From contig LSYV01000022.1 of assembly GCA_001584585.1 (NCBI GenBank), forward strand, positions 1,085,066 through 1,149,065: a stretch of 64,000 nt of DNA, in the 5' to 3' direction. The translations under genes and the position numbers were made by a program. The notes under the pieces are model-generated. The model searched no databases. It saw only the letters and a list, made by a program, of their open reading frames with translations, and was not told the DNA's origin. Positions within the stretch are counted from its first letter, which is position 1; each line of letters opens with the position of its first letter. Source of the stretch: Gonium pectorale. Lineage: Eukaryota > Chlorophyta > Chlorophyceae > Chlamydomonadales > Volvocaceae. Of the stretch, positions 13,690 through 24,765 are shown in pieces.

Positions 13690-14227
13690 GCGGCTCCGGC
13701 TGCTCATGCCTCCTCTTGCCGCGGAAAGGAGGGACACGGATGGGTATGGACGGGTGATTGCAGACTGGGTAGGGCTAAAGGTAGACACGCAGGGCTGAAG
13801 CAGGGAACTGGGACGTAAATCATATGGGTAGGCCTGGATAGCGCGCATCTGCCATCGTGGAGTGTTAGGTGTGCCATGCGAACCGGCGAATCTCGTGGCG
13901 TGAGAAGGGCAATCATGATCTGTCCAGGAGCGCATCGGCGACGTGCCGTGACAGCAGCTGGCGGTTCAGGCTTCACGTAATGGCGTGATGTGGCATGATT
14001 GCTCTGGATGTTGGCCGGGTGCTCGACTTCTCTCCCGACTGAAGTGGCTACATTGTCTACGGGTTTGGTAGAGTGAGTGGGTGAGTGGCAAGATTTGACA
14101 ATGTCGAAGGACCGTGAACAAAGTGTGACGTGCAGAATCCGGCGGTACTGTTAATGACTTCATCATCGTTCCCTGTACCGGTGCATATCCTTGGATGCCT
14201 GGTAGCCTCTGGTGCCTCGTTTAGTTG

Positions 14228-14232
14228 TTACA
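14228..14232 (-). promoter_or_regulatory. Probable poly(A) signal TGTAA of RAD51B
   Basis: TGTAA on the minus strand, 77 bases past the RAD51B stop. TGTAA is the usual volvocine polyadenylation signal. It is the first one downstream of the gene. Confidence 0.55.
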
Positions 14233-14270
14233 CAGGCGTGGCACACCACTACCGGCACAGCCTTCTAGGA

Positions 14271-14275
14271 TGTAA
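14271..14275 (+). promoter_or_regulatory. Probable poly(A) signal TGTAA of the TM9 gene
   Basis: First TGTAA on the plus strand after the TM9 stop, about 580 bases downstream. It lies between the RAD51B signal and the RAD51B stop, so the two 3' UTRs would overlap tail-to-tail. Confidence 0.5.
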
Positions 14276-14308
14276 GGAATGCACTTCGGCACCTGCGCGC
14301 TACTGCCG

Positions 14309-17300
14309 TCAGCCGTACTCAGCGCCGTAGTCAATTTCGTTCATGATTGCCAGGTCCAGCACGTTGCCGGTCAGCTGTGGCGGCAGCTCCGCGCCCCGAT
14401 CCACTTCCTGCAGCCCCGTGGGTCCGATAACATACTCCAGCACCACGTTGGCACAGGATGGGCTCTTCGCCACCTAGGGACAAGGGCGAAAGCCATGGGG
14501 CTCCACGAGTCAAAGCAATGTGCTTCGGTGCTGTGTTGTAGGACGCAAGGCATAGCACGTCCCTGGCTTCCCTGGTGATCAATGCGCCCCAGTTACGAAC
14601 GCCGGTGGTCGTATAACACAGTTGTGCCCCCTCATACAGCCCTCAACGGCACGCCTTGCACTGCACACAAGGTAGTGAGGTCGGTATGGCAGCTGCGCGC
14701 TGAAAACCAGCTGCGGTCACAAAGCCTTACCTTGAGAAAGCGGCGGTCGTGCAGGCGCTCGAGCACGAGGCGCAGGTTGACGCAGTGCGCCCACTTGGTG
14801 CCCAGCGCCGCTGTTAACGTGCCGCCGCCGCCAGGCCGCTCGCCCCCCGCCTCCGCGATGCGCGTCGTGACCTGCGGGCGCCATCAGGCCGCAAGGCTGC
14901 CTTCCCACGCATACTTACAATCGAGCCCAAGGCCACCCCACGTGCTGTACATAGCTCTCTCAAAGCCCTACCGAACAGAAGCGCCCCGACGGTGTGGCGT
15001 CCTGTGCAGTGACCGTCCATGCCCGCCCGCCCGCCCGCCCGCCTATCTCCTCACCTGGTTTGTGACCAGCACGGGCAGGCGCAGCGACTCTGCCAGGGCC
15101 TTCAGCTGCGAGGCCATGCGGCCCAGCACCTGCTGCCGCTCCATGATGCTGCCGACCAGGCCGCCGCCGGTGCCGGCGCCGGCGGCGGTGTTGCCGTACT
15201 CGGTGCGCGCGAGCGCCGCGATGCTGTCCAAGACGACCAGCCGCGCTCTGCAGCGGAGCACCACATCCTGCAGCGACTGCGGAGCCAGAGAACAGGCATA
15301 GCAGGTGCAACAGGGGGTGCCATGGGCAGGGCAACAGCTACAGTACAGGCAAGGGCATGGCGCGTGAAGGGCAGGCGCTCATGGCAACATGGCACGGAAT
15401 ACACAAATGCGGGTGGCTAGTCGGGAGCACCACCCGATTCGTGAGAGCCTCCTCCCGAGCCGCCGTTCCACCCGCTGTCACGGTACCCCTGACACGTGTT
15501 TCACGCGCTGCGATATCTCACCACCACTACCCCGGAGGCGCCACGACGCGCACCTGCAGCGCCCCCTCCAGCTGCTCGGTGCTGCCGGGGCTCATGACTG
15601 CGATGCGCTGCAGCACCTCGGACACCTGCGCCTCCGGCACCGCGGCGCCGCCCGCGCCGGCGCGCGCCCGCAGCATCTCCGCCAGTCGCGCGGCCGAGAA
15701 CTTGCGCTCCGTGTCGATGTAGACAACGCCGCTGCCCAGCCTGTGGGTTGGAGCGGAGGCGGACGAGGAATAGAGTTTTTGAGCTGCGACGGGGGGTAAG
15801 GAAATAAACTAATAATGCGCATCCGCGGGCGCAGTGGAGCGGTTCCCCAGCATGCACACGCGCCAAAGCACCCGTTGCCGAAGAGGTCTGTCAGCATAAT
15901 GCCTGTGCGGCACAGCTGGCGAATCTAGCTTTGGTTAGGCGCCGACTGGCGGCATAAACAACATCCCAAGCCGATTGCCCACCCGCCGATCGCCCACACG
16001 CCGTGCCCCGAGGGCGGTGTTGTGCGGCCCACAGCTCTCCTCCATTGCCCACCTCCGCGCCACCCGGACGCCAAGGTGCCGCATCATCACCACCGAATGC
16101 CCACCCGCGGTCAGAGTGATCTACTACCTATCTCTGCCTCTGAATTCATTACACCGCCGCCACCCGGCAGCCCAGTCCCACACCCACCCTCCGTGAGCTT
16201 GGGGCAGCGCGGTCACCAGCGCCAGCATGTGGCACAGCTGCGACTTGCCCACACCGCCCGGGCCCACGAGCTCCGTGATGCTGCCCGCCGGCAGGCCCAG
16301 ACGCAGCGCGCCGTCCAGCGTCTGCCCGACACACATACACACACAGCGAGTTTGCTCATTGGCCGTTAACTTGCTCTTTCGAGCATGCCGTACGCAAACA
16401 TACAGAAGACAGTAGGGCGGGGCTTTGTGAGCATTGGGGGACCACCCACTTCTTGCAAGTGCCTACGCCCTGGGACAGGAAGGTGATATCGCTCGTGCGG
16501 TGCTAAGGGCGACTGTCGTTGGGGCGGCGCGGCGGGAAGCTTACCTGCAGGCCGGTCCGCAGCGGCTGCGGCGCGTCCCCCGAGGTGAGCTGGCTCAGGG
16601 CATCCCATGCCTGACGGGACGGGGACGATGTCTTTGGCGGGAAGGGAGCCGCATTACAATATGGGTGAACTACGGTGCTGCTACTGAGTGCGCGCCCCAC
16701 GCGTGACTTGCAAGCTCCGAGCCCCGGATCGGCTGCACGGGGCGCGTGGCAGGCACAGAACCCGGCTTGGAGTATGGGGTGTTGGGGATCGTATTACGAA
16801 GCCGTTCAGAAAGCGAAAACCCCACAGTCTTCACACTCCACTGCACGCGGCCGAAGTCAGCGTGCAGTGCCAACTGAAGCGCGGCATTCGGTCGTGCCAT
16901 GCGCCGTACCGTGCTGTACGGCGGTGTGATCTGGGCGCTCACGTCAGACAGCAGCTGATTGGCCTGTCTCCACGTGAGGCCCAACAGCTCCATCAGGTCC
17001 AGCGGGCCCATGAGCATTACATCTCGTGCGGTGGTCTGCAGGTCAGGGTCGGGATGGTATTCACTTCGCGTGCTCGACCAAACACCAACGCCCGAACAGC
17101 GGCACAGCCTCCTCTTTCCCCGATCCCCCAAACCCCCAAATTTAATAGCTTCTCCCTAAAGTTTTTGCACGAAAACCCCACGCACCAAATTGTTCGCCAC
17201 GAGGTGGTCGCGCAGCTGCGGGTCCAGGCCTAACCGGGAGACGTGGCGCGTCGCCTACATTCAAGCTCGCGCTTGAGTCCTGTCATCCGTTCGCGACGCG

Positions 17301-17317
17301 GCGGCCTAACCTACCAT
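14309..17317 (-). CDS. RAD51B: RAD51B, RecA-family recombination paralogue
   Basis: ATPase of the BCDX2 complex that supports RAD51 filament formation in homologous recombination. Nine coding exons join in phase: 17315-17317, 17186-17254, 16910-17035, 16545-16610, 16188-16321, 15554-15740, 15055-15276, 14731-14871 and 14309-14473, giving 370 residues. The N-terminal helix-hairpin-helix segment has the RAD51B signature PLDLMELLGL and ITPPYST. Walker A GPGGVGKS is at about residues 108-115, preceded by the RAD51B-like ITELV. VVYIDTERKFSAARL follows, Walker B is RLVVLD at about 207-212, and LPVLVTNQ is the L2-region landmark. A Gly/Ala-rich loop (NTAAGAGTGGG) sits after Walker B. Exon 1 contributes only the ATG, directly followed by a GTAGGT donor; the next exon continues in frame with ATRHVSRLGL, which fits the usual RAD51B N-terminus. 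Confidence 0.92.
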
Positions 17318-18969
17318 TGTCTGCCTCAGTCGCTCCGACAGCGACACTCGCTAACCTTCACATTGATATGTATATTACGTGTTGGGAGCGTTTAAAGGCA
17401 AGCAAATCCCAGCTCACATTGACGATTCTGGTTCCGGACGAGCGACAGCTGCCGGGCTCGCGGGCTGCCGGCAGGGATCATTCCCCGGGCTTTCGGCACG
17501 AAGCGGCAGCCCAAAAGACTTTGGCCGGAGTCTTCATAGTTTGGTTGAGTTATCCCATACACAGCAAACAGCTGCGGCCGGCAGCCCAGCGGCTCACGCC
17601 GCCGCACCCCTTATCAAGCCGGCGCAGCTCATAACTTGCCACATGCTCCCCCTGATGCTCGCATACAGTCGGCGGCTGCCATACATACGACCTGATACGC
17701 CCCGGTGAGCCGGCAATGCTCACACGGCTGTTGAATCGGTGCATTATGCGGCAACGTAACGTTTTCTGGACTGCGGAGGTGGCAGGCCCAGTTGGCGCAG
17801 ATGGCATGTTACAGATGTTACAGCCGCTGATGCGTGAGCCCAATCAAGGAAACACATCACGTGCAAGGCGGTGGAAGCACGGGACCCTAATCGCCACAGC
17901 GCACAGGCCCTCGTTCTGCCCCCGTCTGTGTCGCCAAGAGGACCATAGGAGTCACGCCGGGTCGCACCGGGGCAACGCGACCGCCCGGAGGGCACGAAGG
18001 GAGCGCCATGAGCAGGCGGCATCCCATACCCAGACAACCCAAGCTCGCCGATCCTTTTCCTGTCGCAGATGAGTGCACCGGGTTGCTGCAAACACAAGGA
18101 CGCCGGGTTCCCCCCTGGCACCAACCGCCGCCCGCCAAGATCCGCGTTTGCATCATGGTTAGGCTGCAAGGCAGGCCAAGGACGACGCGGGACAACACAA
18201 CCAAACCGACACTTGATCCAAGCACCTGAGGGCATAGCCCGGTAGCTGCCAAGCGGGTACCGTACATGTCCCGGAGTATGGGGGTGGCGCAGTCGGCGTG
18301 CGACCCATCGCGCCACACACGCACTTGTTGCCGCCCTGCCGCTGCCCCACACGCACCAAGAGGAGACACTCAGGCTACAAGCTCTCGTCCATGATCAGGT
18401 CGATGTAAGATACCAGATTGTGTATCCAGGAAAAGCACCTGTTGCAAGATCGAACACCGCCACCGCCAGCGCTACAGGCGAGCGGTCATGGACCCGCGCA
18501 GTCCCGAGACATATACCCCAAATCACGCACGCCCCAAGACGCGCAGAAGGCCGTGCCAAAGCGCACGGGCAAACATGCACGCAAGAAGATATTACAGGTC
18601 CAGGGACCCGTAGGCGGCCTGCACTGCAGCCACCACAATCACACAGCGGCTCACCCTCGCGCAGCGGAGCCGAGCTGTCGAGCCCTCTCCATTTCCAGAA
18701 CCTCTTTGCCTTTCGTGCCCCGCGCCAGGGCCCTCTTGGGGCGGCCCAGCTGCGCCTTGCCGTCCTGCTACCCCTCGCAGCTCTCCTGCTTCGCCACCCA
18801 TCAGCATCACCTTCATCACTCCGCTACGATCTGCCCGGGCCTACGTCACTGGCCTCCCTCGCCGGCCCCAAGCCGCTGCCAGGACCTGCCCTCCGGCCCG
18901 GGAGCGGCACCGACGCCCTCCCTTGCCTGCCCCGCGCCCCGACCCGGTCGCCCGCCAACTGCATGCGGC
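17318..18969. other. Intergenic: RAD51B 5' region and 3' UTR of the methyltransferase-riboflavin kinase gene
   Basis: About 1.65 kb between two minus-strand genes. Open frames here on either strand show no family similarity and no phase-consistent exon chain. The right part should be the 3' UTR of the gene upstream on the minus strand; the left part should hold the RAD51B promoter. No repeat or RNA gene recognised. Confidence 0.6.
18592..18596 (-). promoter_or_regulatory. Probable poly(A) signal TGTAA of the methyltransferase-riboflavin kinase gene
   Basis: First minus-strand TGTAA found after the stop codon at 18970-18972, about 375 bases downstream, a normal 3' UTR length in volvocine algae. 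Confidence 0.45.
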
Positions 18970-21900
18970 TCAGTCGCTTGCCTCCATCAGCGAGGCGCCC
19001 GCCCGCATCACCGGCGCATCCAGCTGCACCCGGGCGGTGGCGATGTCAGCCTTGATGCGGGCCACCAGCGCCTCCACGCTCTTGAAGCGAATCTCGGGGC
19101 GCATGAAGCCCATGACCATCACCTGCGCCCGGGGGCCATGGAGCACCGCAATGGTGGGACGGCGACGCAAGAGGGATGGGGCGACGCGGTGAGGCGAACC
19201 ACCCCCGCGCTGCCTTCCGGGGCGTCATCAAGCTTCCGCCGAGCCAGACGAAGCTCGGTCGGCTCGCCTGTTACCGGCACGCTCAACCAGCCAGCAGCCT
19301 GCAAGGAAACGGAAGGCCGGGCCGGGCCGACGCGCGGCGCGGCGCGGCCCAGCCAACGCGCCCTCTCAACGGGCAGGGTGCACCAGCGGCCCCCAAACCC
19401 CCATACCCCCGCCCCGGGGAGCGAGCGCACCTGCAGGTCACGTCCGTAGAACTCCTGCCCGCCCTGGAACTCGTGCATGATGTGGCACTCCACGGTGGCC
19501 GCCTCACCGCCCTTGTTCACGGTGGGCCGCGAGCCCACATTGAGGACAGCCTGGGGCCGCGGGGGGCACACGGGGGCCAGGTGAGGAAGGGAAGCGGGCA
19601 CTGGGGGAGGGCAGAGCAGGCGGGCAAGAAAGTCAGGGGTCCTTCGCAAGACAGCTCCGCAGTCGACAGCATCTCCAGTCAATGGGCCGTTAGCCATCGG
19701 CCACCCTCGCCCGCTCCTCACGCCTCTTTGCAGGATCTGGGTCTTTGCCCAGCGCCCCGGTTGCGAAGTGGGGTGAGGGAAGGCCTCCGACGAAGGGCCC
19801 CCTAGGAGCGAGCAATCCAGCGCCCCGACCGCACCCAACGCCGCAGCGACCCGCCCGCTCCGCCCCCAGCTCCAGGTACAGGTCTAGTCATGCGGGGCGC
19901 GCTTGGGGTGGCGTACGCAGCGACCCGTGGGACCGTGACGGGCTAGCCGCCGGCCGCCGCCCGCCGTCCGCACCTTATGCACTTCCGAGTCCACGGCCGG
20001 CCAGCCCTCGGGAGCGTCGAGCCGGGCCCATCTGCGCCGGGGGGTGGATGGGAAGGGGGCATCGTACGCTCGTCATCGCCAGATTGGACAGCATCGGGGT
20101 AGCCCCCAGCGCCATACTGCAGCCGACAACTGCAGGCCCGCAGCCCGGCTGTGCTTGCTGCCACGCCGCGATGCATATCCGTGCGCAGATCACGACCTGA
20201 CGCAATCGTTGAGCCGCGTCCCCCCTAGCATTCGTCGTCACCCTGCCGGCCAGACCCCCGGCCCTCGACGCCTCCGCCCAACGGCCGCCAAGGCCCTGCA
20301 GGCCATTGACGCCCGGCCCGGGACCCTGCTCGACTCGCCCCTCGAAACCCCGCCCCGCGGAGCACCCAAGACACGACACCATCCCCGCCCGGCGGCACAC
20401 CACCTCCCCCAGGCCCACGCCAAAGCGCCACGCCCGCCTCCACCCCCCATGCCTCCATGTTCCACATTTGTGCAACCGCACCCGAAGTAGACCCCGGGCG
20501 CCATGCCCGCCAGGACGTCCTTGAGCGGCGCCGGCTCGATGTTGGCAGTGGGGGTGCCCATCTGGCGGCTGCCCCGGCCAAAGCCGCGCACCACCTCACC
20601 GCCCAGGAGCAGCGGCTGCCGCAAACGGTAGTTCTGAGGTACCTGCGGGCAGCCAGCCAGTGGGTGGCGGTGGTGGGGACAGGGTCGGCTGCGGGGTTGC
20701 CGCGTGTGGGAGGGCCGGCCGACGCCAGCCATTGACACCCACCAGCTCCATCTGCCACGCGACGAACGCCCGGGTTTGATCGAGGTTGACGACAGCAGCA
20801 GGCCGGCACCACGCCGCGTCCTATGCGCCTGCTCCCTGGGCAACCGTCTAGCATCCGGTGTAGAGACGACGACGCGCATCATGTCCGTAAGGCGGCCACC
20901 CACGGCCGTTGTCGTGCCTTCCGCTGCTCACGCGTTTAGGCACGCGTACAACGCAAACGTGCTGCACGCCACAACCGTTGCGCCCCCTCCCCAACCCCAA
21001 GAACAGCCTGACGCCCCGCAAGGTCAGCCAGCAGAGCCGGCAGCTAAGCAGCTGGAGGACCAGCACAAGCAGCTAGGCACCGGTATGCGGACCCCGTTAC
21101 CGTCAGGGCGGTGCCGTCAGGGCGGGGCCGCGCCGGCCCTGTGCGCCTGTCCAGCCTGAGGGTCAAGTCCTGCCTCGCCTCCGCGCCGCCTTCGGCCCGC
21201 CTCTTCCCTTCACCCGCGCCGCCTTTGGCCCGCCTCCGTCCTTTCCCTGCGCAGCCTCCGGCCCGTCCCTGCCCTGCCTCCACCTCCAGCATCCGGCTGC
21301 CCCCAGCCTCCCTCCACCCCCACCCTACAGCACGCCCCTGCCGCCCCCAGCTCCTGGCCTCCGGCCCGCCCCTCATCCTTGCCCCGCCCCCCCCCCCCAC
21401 CTGCAGGATGCCGCAGTAGCTCTCTGCGGCCTCCTGCTCGCTGTGGATGTGGACGGGCAGCCCCGACACCAGGCTCGCCAGCGCGTCGCGGGTGGGCGGG
21501 TACTTGGGCTGGGGAGGGAGGGGGAAGGGGCAAGGCGAGCGGATGGGCTGGAAGGCATGGCAGGCAGGGGCGTGTCGGCATTGTGGTGGGGAAGGGGCCA
21601 GCGCTCCGCGCACGATGGTTGTAGGGGCCGATGGGGATGCGTGCCTCCTCCTCGTGCGAGAGCACATGCCGTGTGCCCAGAAGAACATTGCCACGATGTA
21701 CTCCGAACGCCCTGCAGCCGATGCCCCAGCCATGCCGCAACAATGACTACTCAGGGCCCCGCGCCGCGCCTCGCCCTCCTGAAGCCGGACGAACTTGTGG
21801 ACCATGCGCACTATGCGCCCGGCACGGCTCCAGCCGCCGGCACCACCCACCTGCCACCTGCGGCTCTCCATCTCCGAGTTGATAATCACAGACCCACCGG

Positions 21901-23567
21901 GCCGGGCCACCATGCAGGCTTTGGTCAGCGCATCCCTGCGGCAGGACCGGGTGGCAATGGTCACGGGGAGAGCACCGTTTCTACACAAGGGAAAGGAGAA
22001 TGAACAACGAGAGCTGGGCGCCAGCAGCGTGAGTCCTGTCCGGCGGCCAAGCCGGTCCTTGCCGGTCCTTCCGTATCAAGTGGAGCTCTAGCCCGCGACC
22101 GAGCGCCCCACTCACACCACAGACGGACAGGCCGCAGCCCCCGCTGCCCGCAGCACCCGCCGCCTGCCTGCAGGCCCGCGCGCCGCCTCAGCATGCTCGC
22201 CCACCTCGCTGTCCAACACTCAGCACCCCGTCTTCCTCTCACTCCCCCCCCCCCGACCTGGGCGTGTGCTCCGTGCCAAACGGCTCGTCCGTGAAGACGA
22301 TGACGTCAGCGGGGCCCATGTAGGGCGGCAGCTCGGTGAAGTCGCCCGACCACACGCGCACGCCTGGGTGGGGCGGAGGCGGGGCGGGGGCGGACGGAGG
22401 CAGGGGCGGGGGGTGGGTAACAGGGCTGGGCGAGCGGGCCCAGCCGCAGCGGTCCCGCGGCGGGGCGTGCCGTCCCTTGCCGCGCCGCCAACGAGGGTGC
22501 GGGGGGGAGGCGGTGCGCGCCCGGCGTGAGGCACCCGGCGTGAGGCACCCGGCGCCGTCCGTCCGTCCGTCCGTCGTGGCGTACGCCTGGTGGCGGCCGG
22601 AGGCCGGAGCGGGGCTACAGGGGCCGCCGCAGGGCTACAGCGGCCGGAGTGGGGCTACAGCAGCCGGGGAGGTATGCGACTCGTGGGCGTGCCCCGTACG
22701 GGTGGGGCTGAGTACCCTCGTCACCTGGCTCGTTGCCCAACGTGGTGGAGGGCCCATGGGCGGTGGTGACCACCTGGAGAAGCTCAGGCGTCCGGTCAAC
22801 GGCCAGGATGTCCTGGAGGGCGCCACGGAGGCCAGCAGGCGCACGGGTCAGGCTCGCATGACACACGTGCCGTGAACATGCGTACGGCAACAGCGTGCTC
22901 AATACATACTAGCAGCGGGTTGGGGGCAGAGCGACGGTACGGCCGTCCGTGCCCCATGCACGCGGGGGCCCTTGAGTAGGGCCCGGACCACGGCGTAAGG
23001 CTGTGCGCTGTGCGTGCAGCACAACCCTGCCTCGCCTTGCCCTCCAGCTCCATCGCGGGGCAGCCCTCGCCGACCGAGAGCGCCAGCACATCGGCCCGTG
23101 CCCCGCGCGCACCTTTACGCCAAGGTGCTTGAGGACGTCGATGACGGGCAGAGCACCCGACCCAACGACGATGGCGCGTGCGTCGGGCGACACGCCCGGG
23201 GCCAACTTGAAGCGCTGCGCACGGGTATGGCACCGCAAGGGGTGGCGTCAGGCGCTTTAGGGGGACGGGATGACGGCCAGGCGGCCGTGCCAGGCAAGTC
23301 CGCACCGTCGCGAGCTCCTTGGTGCGGGGGCTGGCGGGGCGTATGGACGACGGGAGGCCTTCCACGGGGAGCGCCTGCGCGGAGGCGTAGCCCTAATGGC
23401 TTGCAAACAACAACCTTACGGCATCTTGACAGTACCTTCAAGGTGGCCGCGGCGGTGATGTGCGAGGACCGCCGGCTCATCGGCATCCTGAGTACCTGAC
23501 GGCACCTCCCTGACGCCCTTGACGTGCAGGCTCGCCCATTATGGCATCGTAGCAATGAAGCGCTCAT
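18970..23567 (-). CDS. Fusion of a SAM-methyltransferase-like domain and riboflavin kinase
   Basis: Ten exons join in phase: 23436-23567, 23113-23214, 22725-22812, 22258-22363, 21851-21935, 21401-21508, 20482-20642, 19974-20031, 19431-19550 and 18970-19122, giving 370 residues. Residues 1-44 are Arg/Ser/Ala-rich without acidic residues, like an organelle transit peptide. Residues about 45-200 resemble a class I methyltransferase: VVGSGALPVIDVLKHLGVKD, ending in the acidic LAVD, then GDFTELPPYMGPADVIVF and VARPGGSVIINS. Residues about 208-370 are a flavokinase domain: GFGRGSRQMGTPTAN (227-241, ATP/flavin loop), VYFGW, NVGSRPTV, the catalytic-type Glu in TVECHIMHEF (E301) and FYGRDL. Riboflavin kinase makes FMN from riboflavin and ATP. 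Plant riboflavin kinase is fused instead to a HAD phosphatase. The methyltransferase-like part has a weak motif I, so its activity is uncertain. The first exon is the least certain part. Confidence 0.82.
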
Positions 23568-24765
23568 TTGTCCTTTACTAGCTGTTCAAGCTCAGCGGGG
23601 TGTTACCCAAAATGAAGATAGGGCTTCTAGTATCAGTTCCTTGCTTGGTTTGATCTCGATTTGTTTTGTCCAATCATCATATTCTGCAAATAGGAGTTGT
23701 GTGCGGGCTTGGTCGCGACGGCAAGTCTGCGGCTCAACCTGCGGTCGTAAGCGATGAACCCTTGTCGGCGCCTTATCGCTGAACCTCTGGCGAGACTAAA
23801 CGAATAAGTACGTGAAGGACTTAAAGCGGCATGCAGACCGTACGCATGTGCGCCCCGATAACGATTGTCACGACCGCTGACGCCCGTCTTCATCTGCAGC
23901 TCTGCACTACAGGGTCAACGACCATAAAATGGCACATGCATGTCATCTGTGCCGATACGAGCAGGCGCCTGGTAAGGGGCTTGCAATCCGGGCACAGGCA
24001 AAGGCTGTCCCGTTGGCCCATGGGTCCGTCTTGCTCCCAGCACCTGCTAGCGCAAAATGGACATCTGTAACGCGACAGAGCGCAAAGGCCATCCCACGTT
24101 TGCAGACAAATCAAAGCCACCCAAGAAACGCCAGAGTACAGCGTGTACGATTCAGGCCGTGCGCATAGGGCATGCATAGAGCAACATCACCGTGAAGGGT
24201 ACTGCGAAAAAGGGAAACCACGAGAGCTTGCCGGGCAATGAGGCCCAGCCTGCAGTACCCACCGCATACCCAAGGCGCAGAACGCATGCACGGGCCAGCC
24301 CGTGTGCACACCGTAGCACAAGCTTGTTGCACCAACCCACAATCACAACCGCAGGCATACCGCCGTAGCATTGCTCCAAAACGCTCCAAGTTGACGTATA
24401 TCCGTACGCCGCAATGTCCATGTTCGACGCGCGGCTACTTGGCTACCAGCAAACCAGCCAAGTAGTGACTCATGCGTACGGACCTCGTTCCTAGTTCGTA
24501 CCGAGCTACCCATCTACCCATTTCAGTCCCCTCCCCGCATCGTTCCTACCCTACGAAACTGGCACCATACACACCGACGCCGTGTATACTATGTCAAATA
24601 AAAGCCCGCAAACGGGGCTCCTCGTCAGTGTTCTGCCGCCACCACTCCTTGCCAGGCTGCGCCTTCCATGCGCTCGCATGGTGCGCGTCCGTGTCCCATG
24701 CCCCGTGCTCCACAGCCGCTACCCTGCGACCTCCCACCCCGTATCTTCATGCAACGAAGCCTCGC
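23568..24765. other. Intergenic stretch between two minus-strand genes
   Basis: About 1.2 kb holding the promoter and 5' leader of the methyltransferase-riboflavin kinase gene on the left and the 3' UTR of the acidic-protein gene on the right. I see no exon chain, repeat or RNA gene, and no minus-strand TGTAA for the upstream gene. Confidence 0.55.

Noticed and set aside
18418..19449. Long plus-strand frames downstream of the riboflavin kinase
   Set aside because: Low-complexity, antisense to the last kinase exons and their 3' UTR, with no recognisable domain.
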